Position numbers and translations under genes: made by a program. This document shows, one piece after another, positions 1 through 14,103 of a stretch of 64,000 bases of DNA. The DNA lies in assembly GCA_013398955.1 (NCBI GenBank), contig VWPU01004574.1:1-64000 (forward strand). Direction: 5' to 3'. A model generated the notes under the pieces. The model had not been told where the DNA came from, ran no database searches, and worked only from the letters and a program-made list of their open reading frames with translations. Each line of letters starts with the position of its first letter. Positions within the stretch are counted from its first letter, which is position 1. The stretch is from Callaeas wilsoni. Taxonomy: Eukaryota; Chordata; Aves; Passeriformes; Callaeidae.

Positions 1-3000
1 CCCCTACACTCGTGATAGGTACAATCAACTGTTAAGTTGAATGTGGCTTCCAGTAGTAAGAGGAAAAAAAGAATTTCTTGGGTGCCATCATCCAGCCTTC
101 CTGCCAGATGTCAAAGCTTCTTGCAGACATTTGATCACTGCAGTTTTCTCAAATGAAAAATGCTGAGAATTAAGAGTAAGCATTATTAGCATTTTTCTAG
201 AGAAACAGCTCAGATGCAGATTTTTAAAAACCTACAACAATAAAACCACCAAACAAAAACCCCCAAGAAAACAAACCCCTCATTAATTCTTCAGCATGCA
301 GTTATGAAATTCAACCTTTTTAACAGAAGAATATTAAATTAAAAGTATAATCTGGGTAGACAGTGATTGTGCAGGAATGATGACACCTTTCTGCCCTTAC
401 ATATGTAAGGGTGAATTTTTATGTCTTCTCCTTTTAAAAAGTGCAACTAGAATTTGTATGCATTTCAACAAAGCTACATGAGGAATAGTTTATATTTGAA
501 AGCTGAACAATTGTTTCAGCACAAACTCCTAGGGACATAGCTATTGCTCTGTCAACTTTTATTATTTGATTCTGAGCATACAACTGTCACAGATTAAAAG
601 TGGCTCAAGGGAAAACCCTTGCTGAATTCATTTTGTCTGTCTTCCAATATGATTTAAATTTTTTGAGTTAGTTCATTTTGGTTTAGATTTTTTTTAACTC
701 TTTTGCTTTGGGAAGATTTCTAAAATCTAATTTATTTTCTAAAGATACGAGTTTTTTGAGGGCAAAAATTTAGACTCTCGGTTTTCCCCTTCAGATATCT
801 TAGAACACATCTTCTAACCTCAGTGGATATGCTTCATAAACTGCAGGTCTGTTGCATTGTAGTTATAGAACGGAGCTACTTGTGAGCAGTTATTTCTCTT
901 AAGTCTCCTTAGATTAGTACAGGATAACTTTTCATAGGAGGATCACATTAAGAGGTATAAGACTTGCTTCTCCAGGTACTTCATACTCCTCTACAGCTTT
1001 TATAAAGGCTTTTTTAAACTCATATACATTTAACAATGTTTGTTACTAAAATATGTTACCCGGATTAAGGAAACCCTGAGTTACTGATAATTGTGCAGTT
1101 TTTTTCATTAGTTGGGACCACTAAGTTCTGTCTGATCTTAAGTGTAGTGTCAGACTCTATTACACATTTAAATGATATTAATATTTTCATAAATAAGCAA
1201 TGGAAAGCATAAAAAGCAGTCCTAAGATGTTTATTGTATTTTGTGACTTAGAGGCTGTTTGCTAAGAAAATAAGCGCTCAAATAGACCAGAACCCATCCT
1301 TGTTTGGTTTAATTTCTGGGAAAATACAATAGCCTTATCAGATCCCCATGTCTCTCTGCATGTTAGCTTGGCTGACAGTTTGACAGTGATTCTGCAGAGG
1401 AGATGTTCAACAGGAAGCTTGTTTCGTCAGCTGAAGGGAGCTGCAAACTGAGCCGAGGGGAGCAGGGTTTATCTCAACTTGACCCACTTGTCAGTGTCAG
1501 AGAGTTCAGCTAGTTTATTTCCTGTAATTCTAATTGCAACCTAGAAAGTAGCATTCTTATACGGATGGCTGTTCATATGTTTGTAGTTAAGACATATTTT
1601 ATCATCATGAGCAAATCAGGTCCCACATAGATGTAGTTGGAAAGTTAGCAAATTAATTTTCTTTCAATATATTTTTTTCTGAAATGCTCTTTGCAATGAA
1701 CCTAAGGCTGCAGTTTCTTCTTATTTAAACAAAAGGAAAAAAGTAAGGAAATGACTACTTCAGTCACTCCCTTAACGCAAAAACATGTAAGTACAACATC
1801 TCTATTGGCAGGTAAAGAAGATGCTGTCATGTCTTTAAAACACACATATCATGAACAAATTTGAGGTTTAGATTTGGCTCTCTAGTTTGCTGTGGCAACA
1901 GGTTTTTTGCAATTACAACTACAAACACATTTTTCGTGATTTTCAGGAATAAGTCTGTACAAAAGAAGCACTGCTTGGCTGTTACAGCACTGTTCCTTTT
2001 TTCCTCTTCTCAGTCCTCTTCAGATATGTGGCCTGTAGGAATACCTGCATGATGGAGACCTTGGACTATAGTTGGTCTTTTGTCTACTACCTTTCTTAAC
2101 ACATAAGCTAGGATAGTGTGGCTGAAATTACGTGGCTGAAATGATTTTAATCTGGTCAATGCCTGGTTTTTTGATTTGGTTTTGGTCTTTTTCTTCCTAT
2201 AGACTATTTTTATAGTTCGACGGCTAAGGCTTATTCTAGAATGAGCATGTTAGTGATCTAGGATTGGATTCAGACTGAATAAATCTGTGCTGCTGCCATT
2301 ATGTCTGTTAAATTCATTTTCTCTGAAAATAAAACAAAAAATATCACGTGAGCTATATTCAATTCTGAGTCAGACTGGGAATTTGAGAAGCTAAAAACTG
2401 ATGCTCAGCTGTCATAAATGTCTCCCTTCACCTCAGACTCTCGAGGAGTTTTGTTACTTTTGAATATGAAGAGATTATATAGAGTCAACCCAGTTTTTCA
2501 TTAGTGATTCTGTTTGCAAACTAGACTGATGATTAATTTTGCAGGGGTTTTATTTTGTCCAATTAAATGCTAGTGCATGACTGTTTTTGCTTAGTAGTGT
2601 GGCATTGGGATGGTATACCAGGTTTTGCTGTTGTCACATTGCTGTTTTGTAACAAATCTAATTCACACTTTTGCTTTACTTCACTCTTGTGTATATTTTT
2701 TCAAAAAATATGCATTTTTGTTAAACATATGGATTTGGGTAAATCAAATTCAAAAATATGATTGCTACCTAAATGTTCTGTAGGTTACTTAAAAAGTCTG
2801 GAATAGCTCTGTGTCTAATCCTCTGTGTGGTGTGTGTCTTTTAATGTTATCTTCCTCATCCCGCTTTAAGTGATTGCATATTGTTTTTGCAGGGTAAGAA
2901 CAGTCTGCTGTTACAGCTAGTGATTTTAAAGATGATAATTTGTTGAGGATAAGAAAGAACAGGGCCACGGAAACAAACTGGCAAGAATAAAATAATGGTG

Positions 3001-6000
3001 CTGCATGTATCTGACACATACCTGAGAGCATATCAGTCACGTCAGAGTAGCAGTTCCCATGCACGTGTGTGCCCCATAGTAGGTGCAAGTTAGATTGTTT
3101 CAGGTTAAGTATTAAGATCATGCCTCCATGTAGTCATCATGAAGGAATAGCTGATGTGCTCTCTGCTCACTGTCTAGCTTTCCAAGCGGGTCCTCCAGTC
3201 TGAATAATTGAATCTTCTTTGTGCTACACTTTCAGACAAAAGCTGAATGAGAAGGACAAGTACTATCATTGCTTCATATTTTGTCCTTAGATTTATAGGT
3301 TTTCTCAGCATGCACAATGAAAAAATAGATGTGCTAAATTAGGCATTCTAAAAATAGCCATGCTATTAAACTTATTTTAAAATTATTTTAATTTTGCTTG
3401 TTGAAAACTTGTGTTCTGATCTTTCAGCACTAGATAACAAGAGGGACATTAGAATGAGAAATGTATTCTGAGAGAAAGATGACCTGACAAAGGGGTGCCA
3501 TAAAGTATCTAAGCGGTGGTCGGTAGTTTAGTCTCGGATGAGTGCTTCCTCTTCATGCAGTTCCTACGGTCAGTTTTCGTAGTAGACCAATTGTTATCTT
3601 AATGCAACTTTATAAAAGCAAAAGTTATCACAACTGATAAAAGGCTCAAACTTTCCTTTCATGCAAGCCCTAGCATGGCATTGTGGAGGGAGTTGGGGCT
3701 TTTTGTCTCAAGCAAGAGAAAATCTGATTAGAAAACATGAGAAACAGCAGGAATTGTCACAGGCCGTAGTGAAAATTCTCTGCTCAAGCCTGTACCTGCT
3801 TTTATGCTGACTGCTCATGTAGGTTCTTCATCAGTTACTGTTTTAGAGATGTGAGCTAATTACTAGCAGAATTTCTCCAAAGGGATGCAGTTTTGGCAGC
3901 TTATAGTTACTGTGTGGCTGTCATATTTTATGAACTTGGGGTTTTTTCAGGTAGTTAACTTTTTTGTTTGAATTTAAAAAACAGTAAAGCATGTAGAAAA
4001 AGAAGTAAATTTTGCAGTTGCAATTTTCAAACAGCAAGTTCTGCAATTGATTGCAAGTGTGCAAAAAAGTTACCTATGATTAAATTTGACCCAGACTTAT
4101 CCTGCAAGCCATAAAACCACCTTAATTTCATGCTACATTATTCCATTTTGATTTCCATACCACCTTTTAAATGCAACATTTAAAAGCTGCTTTTATTTTT
4201 ACTGTTACCTTTCACAGATGCAGAAAGTTAGCACCAGTAAAGAGAGAAGAACATGTTCTGTACTCTTTAATTCTGAAGTGTTCTGGCAAAGGACTGGATC
4301 CGGTCTGGGAACTTTTAGTGCATCCATAGGCAGAATAATAAGCCACATTTTCCTGTCTATTTCCAAGATATTTGCCCAGAGATGTCAGACTTGCTTTAAT
4401 ATAAGTCCATGTGAGAACAAGTTGTCTGGTCTCATAATGTTTTTAGACTAAAATTTTTGGAGTTCCTAGCACTGTGCTTTAATTACGTTAAAATATCATG
4501 TTAAGTCTGTCCATTTTCTTTGATTTTTGCCACTGTGTTGGGTAAACAAGCTTGAAGTAAATGCTAGAGAAACAAAACACGAAAAGGCAACTTAAGACAA
4601 TACTGCATTTGGTTCAATATTTTGTCATTTTTGCTAGGGTTAATAATGTTAACCAAAACAAAGCCAAGTTTCCTATGCCAATAACAAAAATATCTAAAAT
4701 TCTCAAGGGGCATTGAAAGAACGACCATACCAAACTAGACTTAGCACTATTAACTGATGGCGATAGGAAAAAAACTGCTACTTTTTTTAGCTTTTCATAA
4801 TGTATTGAGAGCTCTGTTCATGACATACTGTCTTTATTGCTTTCCTCTTTATATGCAGCTGTGCAGTCCTGTTGAATCCATTCAGAACAGTTTTTACCTT
4901 ACGTAGGGATACTGTCCTCATCAGTAACCTTCTTATATTTTGCTAAAATTAGAAAAAATTGTTCATCTTCCAATAAAGGAAACTAAAGGCATTTTTATTC
5001 ATGCACTGGGCATGAATGCTGGCAGTGTGCTAGCATGTTTTCTTCATTCCTCCATTACTGTTCTTTGGTGCCAGGTTGTTGCAGTTACCTCATCAGATCT
5101 TCAGAAATACTTTGCTGAGTTGGCCTTGCCCTTTTTGTATTTTTTTCCTCTCCTGTTTTCTGCATCTGACTAAAAGGATGTGATTTATTTCAGGTACTTT
5201 TTTTCTTTAACCGCATTTCTATGAAAATGATTTTCAGATATGCCCAATGCATTTCTAGCCATCTTCTAGTCAGAAAAAGGCAGAAAATGTGCATCTGGGT
5301 TGCTTCAAGCTGGGTTAGGCTGAGGAACTTCTGAGAATGCTACATTTGGTGCCTATCTCAAAATATGTTTTAAAAATATCTAATGAGGAAATCAAGTATG
5401 AAATTTGCAAGTCAAAAGCTGAATGATCCTCACAAGTGTGGTTTAATTTACTAGATTTATGGTTGCCATAAATCTAACAAAAAACCCCATATCCTTTCTT
5501 AGATTAAGTAAAATTATTTTCAACACAAGTAGCAATGAATTAATTGCAGTTTATTTTACTACGAGGCCTGTATTATGGCTTATTTGCCAGATTGAACTTT
5601 GCATGTGTTCTGGTGTATTTAGTCACAGTTTAGAGGTTGTGAGTTTTGAACTTAAATTTCTTCACTATTCTTAGTCAGTATCTGCCTGCAGCTGTGAAGT
5701 TTGGAAGCCTTTAAATATTCTTTCTGACTTAGCTGGGAGACATGACTGCTTACTGGCAAAGATGATACAAAATACAGTTAATTATTTGGCCTTAGTTGAA
5801 GCATCCAGACATAGCTTTTCCTCGTTTTTATTTGCTGTATGCTTCTTACAGTAAAGCTCCTAAAAATAAGGAGCAGATTCTGCTAGGTTTCCAACTGCTT
5901 TTCCAACTTGCATAGTTTGTGTCAGGTAAATCCAGGGTAACTGGCAGTTCAAGAAAAATCCCATCCATCCTTTACTCCAAGCCTTCAAAGACCTAAAATT

Positions 6001-6827
6001 TTCTCCTTACTCTTGTTATTGCAGCCATTGGTGAGTTGAGGGTAAGAAGTTGCATTTGAAGGTAATCTTAAGTACTGGGTAGTGTGGGAAGAGTAGGATG
6101 GCTGTCCGCCTTCCCTTGGCCACGTGCTCCTTTCCTTATACTGCAGTGCTGCCACTGGGGCAAGGTTTAGACAAGCTCACTGATCAGTAAAGAAACATTT
6201 CTTCCTTAGTGAATTAGTTTTGCACCAAATCATCTCACTACAGCTGCCCTGCAGCTGTGTGATTGCTAGATCCAGCAAAAGGAAGCCCATGGGTGCAGGA
6301 GAACAGGGGTTGTCCCAGACGATATCATCCCACTGTTAGATGAGTTTAGTGCTTTGAGAGAAGAAAATAACTCAAGTATCTCTAGATTCCTTCCAAAGAT
6401 GAGGTCTACAGATACTTTTCTTGACTGCATATGGTTTGCTTGTCTAAACTTCTAAATCAAAGCCTTTTTTTCTGGTTGGAGTAAGCTCAGACTTTTATTA
6501 GAGAGCCTTTTTCACTGCAAAAACTTAAGACCTTTTTTTCTTTTGTAACTCAGCCTTGAAACACAATGAATGTACCTATTGCTAAATCTGAGTATAATGT
6601 GTAAAAATAGCTTCAGTAAAAAAAGGAGCTTAAACCTGTAGACAGAAATATTTATTGTGTGAACGCAGAGGAATTTAAGTAGGTTTAGACTTTACAGACT
6701 GTCCTAAAATACCTTATTTCAGACAATGGTTCAAAAATGCCTTTTGGTTTACTCTCCTAGTTACATGTGGTTAATATGCCTTTATCTGTACTCTGCAGTG
6801 CTTTCCACCTTTCTGAAACTTAACACC

Positions 6828-6863
6828 TTGGTTTTTTGGTTGGTTTTTTGGTTGTTTTTTTTT
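6828..6863. repeat. GT-rich low-complexity tract
   Basis: Repeated TTGG and T-run units give a strand-asymmetric G/T patch ending in an 11-T run, followed by GCCCCG. No gene-like content. Confidence 0.6.
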
Positions 6864-8067
6864 TTGCCCCGCTGAGGTACTCTGTCTGAAAGTGCGTTAT
6901 GAATTGATTTAATGGGACCATTCTTTCTGGGTTTCCAACATCAAAATTTTCAAACTAAGATTTTTGAATACTGTATTCCAGGTTGCTATGCACAAAAGCT
7001 TCCAGTGTGAAAAAAAAATATTTTCTGCCTTCTAAAAGGAAGAGGAGGGAATAGTATATTGCTATTGTATGTTCTTTTCTGAACAAGATGAGAAAGAGAA
7101 GTGCTTTAGAGAAGATGTATTTTAGCTTTCAGCAACTGGTTAAAGATCATGATATTTTAATATCATCATAATTTCTAAATAAGCTGTCTTCATAATAAGA
7201 AGCTACGTTTCAAGACTTTTTTGATAGTTCTAACATGGTAAATAATGCCCTTTCAAAACTTATGTACAAGAAGGAAGTCCTTATCATGTTTTACCTTTTG
7301 TTCCCAATATGTATGCTTTGATAGAGGTTTCAGTATTACAGATCACTTTTGGAAATGCTTAGGTGTGCCCCCTTCAGAAGCTACATGATATTGAATTGGT
7401 CAGCAATTAATGGTGTGTAATTAATGGTTCCAAAATGCTAAGTTTTAAAAATTCCTGAGGTAGTATGTAACTTAGTTTTTTATCCATATCTATTCTTATA
7501 GTATCTTTCAAAAGTATGTTTCATAGAGTAATTTCAAAATATGTAAATTAAAATCATTACAGTTTGATGTGATTCCAGTAGTACCTGCAACATTTGACTT
7601 TAAAAAGTCTATTTATGTTGTGATTGCTGTTCTGCTGAACTTGCTTTTCAGTATGTAACATTAATTGCACTACAGTAATTGGCTGTTTCTGAAACTGATA
7701 CATAGAAATGGAATCATGTCAGTAGAGCTACTAATGTTCTTGTTATAAAATCATAGAGATATTCTTGTTGATAAGTGCTGTCCACATTGTATATAAAATG
7801 TGTGACAGTTAACAACACACCATCTTTTAGAATAGACCTCTCTCCTTAAAATATGCAAGAATCTGTTAGTTTTAGTTCATTTCATTTAAGGGTTGATTGT
7901 CTTAAAAATATGATTTTATGAAAAAAAATAGATTTTTTTCCCCCTCTGATGACTTCAATAACAAAAATAGAGTTGCTCTTGTATTTTCAAGAAAGCAAAG
8001 CTTCCTGTAATTCTTTGTGTAGAATCAAGGGATTGAAGGGTCCAATTTAGATGTTTGAGAATAATGT

Positions 8068-8216
8068 AATCTTTTTTCGTTTTTTTTCTTTTTTTTCTTT
8101 CTTTTTTCTTTTTTCTTTTCTTCTTTTTGGCTTTTCCTTTTTTTTTTTTCTTTTTCTTTTTTCTTTTCTTCTTTTTGGCTTTTCCTTTTTTTTTTTTCTT
8201 TTTCTTTTTTTTTTTA
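8068..8216. repeat. Polypyrimidine tract with 48-bp period
   Basis: About 150 bases are almost entirely T and C. A segment containing TTCTTCTTTTTGGCTTTTCC recurs, with its only purines, GG, at 8129-8130 and again at 8177-8178, giving a 48-bp period. The open frames on both strands across it (Phe/Ser-rich on +, Lys-rich on -) are products of the base bias and not genes. Confidence 0.9.
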
Positions 8217-9924
8217 TTTTTGTGACACACTGGCATTACTCGGCTTTCTCCTCTATCTCCCCCCCAATGAAAATGCCTCCTTTGAAAGAGGCTGGAGACT
8301 ATAAAGGGCCATCCTGTTTCAGAATAGCCACCCTCACTCACTCCTTGCAGTATTACTGAGGCCACAGGGCTGCCTTTACTGAAGATAGTTTCTGTCCTTG
8401 TTCACTTGTTAGCTTGCAGCTGCGTGGCACGGGCAAGCAGGGTGGCACCGTAGAGGAAACTGTTGGCAATGGCATCTCTGTGTGCACGGTATGTGCGATT
8501 TATGGCAATGTTTCAGACCTAGCTCAAATCTCATCCCGTGGATTGAGCTCCAGGTATCTCTTTCAGTACATCAGGTGGAGCCTTGAAGTGCTTCTTCTAA
8601 TATTGTTTCACCTTAAAAGAATCCAGTTGAGGAGCTCAGGTTGCTCTGCCATACAAACCAGAGCAAGATAAGCTGGGACAACTGAGAGGCTGCTTTCAGA
8701 ACTGTATCTGTGTTTTGAAATAAAATATACTGTTACTTGCTTTCTTCAAAGCACTGGGTGTCAGTCTTTTCAAGGGTACCTTAGTTTCACTCCGTTCTAC
8801 TGACAGCCAGCAGAAAGCAGTAGGAGGTTTTTTTAAGCCTTAAATTTATCTAAAGCAATCAGAGCTGATGGCTATTTGATAGAGCAGATTTTACATGTCA
8901 ACAGATTAAAAATTTGAAACGAAAATCATGTTTTACATGTGCTGCGTATATACAGGAATAATACCTTAAAAAAAAAAAGATAAGCGCTGGTTTGTGCTGA
9001 TTGTGCTGAACAGCAGAAGAGGGAAGGAGGGCTGTGTGAGAGAGGGGAAGTAGAAGAACTATGTAGGGCTATCTACCCACATTCACTGTTCATATTTTCA
9101 GAGTAAGATAGTGTCATCAGGCTGGGCTGTTAAATCTCCCCTCCCTGAAAAAGAAATTAGAGTAAATAATAGTAAAAGAATAAATTAGTGCTGATACTAT
9201 GCATTTCCACATCCATTAGTAATACTATCTAGAAATAAAAATTGAAGAGTTCGGTGTTTTAGGACAGGAGAAAAATAGCATCTAAAAAAAATAAATAAAT
9301 AAAGCAACCTCCCCTCCATTTTCCTGTTGTTTTGAGCAAAATTGCACAGAAACATTGTGATAATGGTTAATCCTCCAAGAAACTCTTTAATCGTATTTTA
9401 GGTGTGCCTTTTTATAGATGAAAAGAAGTGATGAGGGAATGTTCTATCACTTGATTTTGGAATCATCCAGATTCCCAGTGCCTCTCTTTCTACCCTTTAA
9501 TTATTGGTAATTTCTTTTTAGTGACATCAGTTACTTAAAAGCAAAAGTATTATGTGTTTAAATGGTACTTTTCAAAATGCAAATTTTAATTAATATCTGT
9601 ACAAGATGGCTAATTTAGATTATAATAGCTAATAGATTATTCTTTCCACATGTTTAGGGGGGTTTTTTTCCTTCAGCATTACAGTCCTTTTCAAGAAGGT
9701 ACAGGAAGTCTATGTCAAAGTAATGGTTAAAATTCTGCAACGTCTGGCTCTAAGCTCTGTCCTCCACTACACTGCTGCCATGAAGCATGTTTGTATTTTT
9801 TTGTGTCTAAAAAGAAAAATAACACTTTATTTTTAATTTTAAAAATGTTTAAATGTGTCACTTTGATGTAATGTGTTCCCACCTATTAAAATGTTCTGCA
9901 TTTTAACTAGACACTTTATTCCAG

Positions 9925-10005
9925 CAATCCATCAAAAACTGGAAGCGGATGGAACGGAAAAAGTAGAAGGATCCATGACGCAAAAACTGGAGAATGTACT
10001 GAACA
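9925..10005 (+). CDS. EXOC2: EXOC2 window exon 1
   Basis: 81 bp. It begins with CA, completing an Ala codon split by the intron, and encodes [20 protein letters not shown] then LENVLN, ending with the A of a split Arg codon. Acceptor TTTATTCCAG, donor A|GTAAGT. This is the start of the Sec5 domain, whose helices carry the family's predicted coiled-coil region. The same frame stays open upstream of 9925 (back to about 9873), but family homology begins only at AIHQKL, so the AG at 9909-9910 was rejected as the acceptor. Confidence 0.95.
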
Positions 10006-13000
10006 GTAAGTTTTGTCCTTCCAGCAGCAACTATTTATGGACTTTGGACTTTCTAACAGGCTTTAATATTTTCCTAGGAGTATTGTAGAAAGTAGAAAAC
10101 ATTACAGTCTCTCGTCCCTTCCCTGTTTAGTGATAGTGGTTCCAGGGTGTGGTAACGCATCTTTTGAAATAGGTAGCAGCATTTGCCACGAGTTTTGGCA
10201 GTGTTTGTGATAACAAAGCAAGTAAATATCAAAATAAAGATGTTCCAAAGTATTTAATTTAGACTCATTTTGATGACATCTCAATTTTGAGTGGATGAGG
10301 AAAACAGAGGAACTATATGGATAGACAGAACTGTAGAAGGATGAGCTGAACTAAATACCAGATTTGTAAAACGTTCAAGTAAAAGCAGAAAAAAAACCAA
10401 TTATAAGCTGTTCGCCGTAACAAGGTCTATTGACAGGATCATTTTCACTTAATGTGTGACATTTAGACTATTTGGCATGAGCATTCTTTCTAGAAACCTT
10501 GAAAAACTGTTAGTACTTTGTTTTGTCTTTTTCTCTTTCTCTCTATTAGCTGTAAGGTTGCACTGAGAGAGATAGCTTGAATTTGCTGAAATTCAGTATG
10601 TGTTTCATCAGATCAAAAAAATTACTTTTTTTTTTTGTTTAATTCTGGGACTTCTGCCAAGATAATTTTACTTTGTTTCATTGTGATTTTTTTCACAGAG
10701 GAAGGGATGTTTCCCTTAGTGCTGTATCAATAAGCAGGAATGACATGCAGATAGCTGACTCAGTGTTGGAAAGTCTGAGTGTGTTTTATGAAATCAAGAA
10801 AGTGACATGGAAGTTCACTGTTTTTCTTCTCTTGTATGAAGAAAGCAGTGACTGTGTGCATGTTTGTGTGAGGAGCACAAAGAAAGCAGGGGGTTTTGTG
10901 AACAACTCTAGCTCTTTTCAGTAGGGATTCGTTAATGCTCACAATAAAGGTGTAGGTTGAACATTGTTATTCCCTCATCTTGATGCCTGAAATGAAAAAA
11001 AAACAAACTGCCAAAAAATTTTAAAATCACCAAAAAACACCACATAAGACCTCACACCTCTATATAAAGAATATAGCTTGTGTCTATGTGTGCAGAGTAT
11101 TTGGTACATCTGGGTCAGAGAAAAAGAAGCATTTGCTGAAATTTTCCAGTGCAATCCTCAGTGCTCTGTATTTATGCCATGTCATGCACCAAGCACAGAT
11201 TCCTTGGAGAGCACTTTCACTTGTACTAAATTGTGTGACAGATTTTAAATAAAAAAGCAAAAATTTAGGTCTGTGATATTTTCCTATATATACTAAGACA
11301 AATTTACCTATAATATATAATTACTGTTTCATTTGATAAATGGTGGCTGAACTCTGTATGTAGACAATGCAAACTCTTTTTCAAGCTAGATCTGTAGAGG
11401 AAATTGTGCCAGACACTTCAGAGTGGTTTGAAGTTTGGCTCTGCTATGAAAAGAATTGGCTGCTTTTCCTCATGATACTTTGCAAGTCATGATGGGTGGG
11501 AGGCAGGGAAGTAGGAATACAAGGATTTAAAAAGAGTAAATAATATTATGCAAAGTAGTTTAGGATCAAAGCTTTGTTTCTTGTCTGACCATTGAAAAGA
11601 TTCCATAATCCATGAGTAACAGGGGCTGCTTTCAAAAGTGACTTCAATTCTTTAGTTGAATTTTGCATTTTACAGACTGTAGGTGCATGTTTTGAGGGAC
11701 AACTGCTGTTGTGTGAGCTTGGTTACAAACCCTTAACAATGAGGATGTTTTCTACAGCATCTGAGTGTATGTTAAGAGGTTTCCAAATTACTGAATTGAA
11801 ATGGCATGGGATAGTAGAAAAATAGTTTGGTGTTTCAGCTGGAATTATAGATGTTTGGAGTTTTTGCTAAATTTAATTGCTAAACAAACTGTTAAATTTA
11901 TATTATTAAAAACATACAGTGTCTTATAATGAATTTAATGAAGAATTGTGTATTAAAGGAGGTCAATCAAATTCCTTTATGTAGTGTTTTTGTCAGACTC
12001 TAAGACAGACAACTGTTGGATAACTAGAGATTTATTCTGAAGTAAAAAAATTCACGCACTATAGATGAAACATCTCTTTTGAAAACATAGTCAATATAAG
12101 AACTGAAACTTTATCCATGGATGGTTCATCAGTAATCAAGACGTAAAGACTGTTACTGTAAAAAGGATTTGGAGGCATGAGGAGGGAAGAAATGTTACAA
12201 TATTTTAATTCTAAAAAGATATTCCTGTTTGGTATGAAGTACTGAATTTCATTAATACATTAATAAGTAATTTGATATATTTCAATTTCTTATAAAACAG
12301 AAAAAGTACTCTTAGAAAAAAAAAAGTAGCATCATTTACCTGAATTGAGGATTTGTACAGCAAATTAGTTCATAAACAGATGAAGATGGAAATCACTGTG
12401 CTCTTCCTGCAGTTGTCAATTACCTTTTAAAAGAGGTTTGCATTGAATAAAAAAAAAAAACTTCATGAATATAACTTCAGTTACCAGGTACAGCACATTG
12501 CTTCTGGGCTGTTGAAAGAACGGACAAGAAACATACGAATTCAAACAAACAAAATGTTACTTACTAGAAGGATTTACAAAACAATCATTTCTTATAACCT
12601 TGAGAAAAATCATACTTTAACAGTGATCTGTATTTAAATGTCCAGCTAACTATTTTCATTGTGCATTTCTCCTTAATGGATTAAAGTATTCTATGCTGAA
12701 TAGTATGTGGTGGAAATAGATGTCCTGACAAAACTTTTTTTACATCAAGGCTTCAAAATTTCAACAAAGTTTAAACATTATTTAGATATAACAATTATTT
12801 TACAAAGACTACTTTTAACATGAGCAGGCCACCCACAGTGTTGACTAGAGAAAATGGCATGCAAGCCACCCAGCGAGACTGATGTAATTTTTTTCATCTT
12901 TGCTTAAAGTATAGTCACTAGACCAGATAATGTAGAAACTTCTACACGCAATGATCAAAAAGACTACAGCAGTTCCACTTTTTTTTTTTTTTTTGGTTAA

Positions 13001-13860
13001 TTAAAAGTAAGTCGTAAGTTGAAAAATGCAAATATTCACATGCAGTGTATGTCTTCTCTACTATAAATGAATTTTTATTATTCTGTGTTAGGAAACAATC
13101 TTTATTAGAAAATAGAATGCTTTGTAGTTTGGATAGAAAAAAATTTTAGTGCTTTACTCAATGTATTTATTGAAGAGTATTCGTAGATAGTATAGAGACT
13201 TAAATACATGAAATTGTTGACCAAGGCTTCATCCTGTGTGTGATGAAGCCAGTAAGACTTTTAATGCAATGTCAAGACAATTTGTGTTCATTCTGTTACA
13301 GTGCCCAGCTAGTTAAACTTTTTCAGTCGTGATATTGTCTTTGTCTTAATCATTGGTACTTTTGAGTGACTCAAATATTGTTAATAGTTTTTAAGACTTG
13401 ACTTGAAAACATAAAGAAATTGTTTGCAAAACCCAGTGATAACTTTAGAAGCTCTGACATTAATTACCAAAATGAAATTATACTTTTTTAAAAAATAAAA
13501 CGTTCTATGACTTTTTCTATATCCTGAGATGCATAATTTGGTTGTAAAATGTACATCTGGAGCCAAAGCAAACTATAAAATATCTGCAGCAAAGCTAAGC
13601 ATTTGAAATAGGAAAGAGTGATTGTTTTTAATCGCACAGGGGTCTTACCACATTAAAATGCTAAGTGGTTCACTTTGAAATAGAATTTCAGCAGTTGTAA
13701 AATGTTAACACAGTTGAACAAAAAAGTATGAAAATCAGCAATAATTACTCATTTGCTCTAAAAAAACCCTTAAATAACTTACTAAAGTGAAGAAAATCTG
13801 TTTGTGGTTTCAGCTGATTACTTGCTCTACTTTTTCTTACTGTCACCTTTTTTGAAATAG
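10006..13860 (+). other. EXOC2: Intron 1 of window (3855 bp)
   Basis: Bounded by GTAAGT and TTTTTGAAATAG. It is AT-rich with no recognisable gene. It contains a 16-T run at 12979..12994 and ordinary unique-looking sequence otherwise. Short open frames on both strands match nothing I know. Confidence 0.9.
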
Positions 13861-14006
13861 GAGCCAGTAACACAGCAGATACCTTATTTCAAGAAGTGCT
13901 GGGTCGCAAGGACAAAGCTGATTCAACGAGAAACGCGCTTAATGTTCTTCAGCGCTTCAAATTTCTTTTCAATCTTCCCTTAAATATTGAAAGAAATATC
14001 CAGAAG
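13861..14006 (+). CDS. EXOC2: EXOC2 window exon 2
   Basis: 146 bp. GA completes the split Arg, then the exon encodes 48 residues from [20 protein letters not shown] through [18 protein letters not shown]. Acceptor GAAATAG, donor AAG|GTATAA, ending in phase 0. This is part of the Sec5 domain helical region. The segment is essentially identical to vertebrate EXOC2, which indicates strong purifying selection. Confidence 0.97.
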
Positions 14007-14103
14007 GTATAATCCTTTAAAAGTAATTTTTTATTTGCCGAAATTAGCCTGTTGACGTTAGTCTTTTTCTTGACAATTGTAAATGCTTCGTTTTGTTTTT
14101 AAG
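14007..14103 (+). other. EXOC2: Intron 2 of window (97 bp, very short)
   Basis: A near-minimal intron with donor GTATAA and acceptor GTTTTTAAG, in phase 0 on both sides. It holds nothing but splicing signals. Confidence 0.95.

Larger units (their letters stand above)
1..9924 (+). other. EXOC2: Intron, 3' part (upstream of window exon 1)
   Basis: I searched this stretch for the preceding EXOC2 exon, which in the family ends just before the split Ala of the AIHQKL segment, and saw no such coding sequence. It is AT-rich and holds a polypyrimidine minisatellite (8068..8216), a GT-rich patch near 6830..6862 and an AAAT run near 9285..9304. The polypyrimidine tract and acceptor for exon 1 are at its end (TTTATTCCAG at 9915..9924). 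Short open frames here match no family I know. Confidence 0.85.

Noticed and set aside
7955..8365. Lys-rich (minus) and Phe/Ser-rich (plus) open frames
   Set aside because: They are translations of the polypyrimidine minisatellite and have no gene-like composition or homology.
9873..9924. Extension of exon 1 upstream, with acceptor at 9909-9910 (ACTAG)
   Set aside because: The frame is open, but the added residues do not match EXOC2, whereas homology begins exactly at AIHQKL, matching the better acceptor TTTATTCCAG at 9924.
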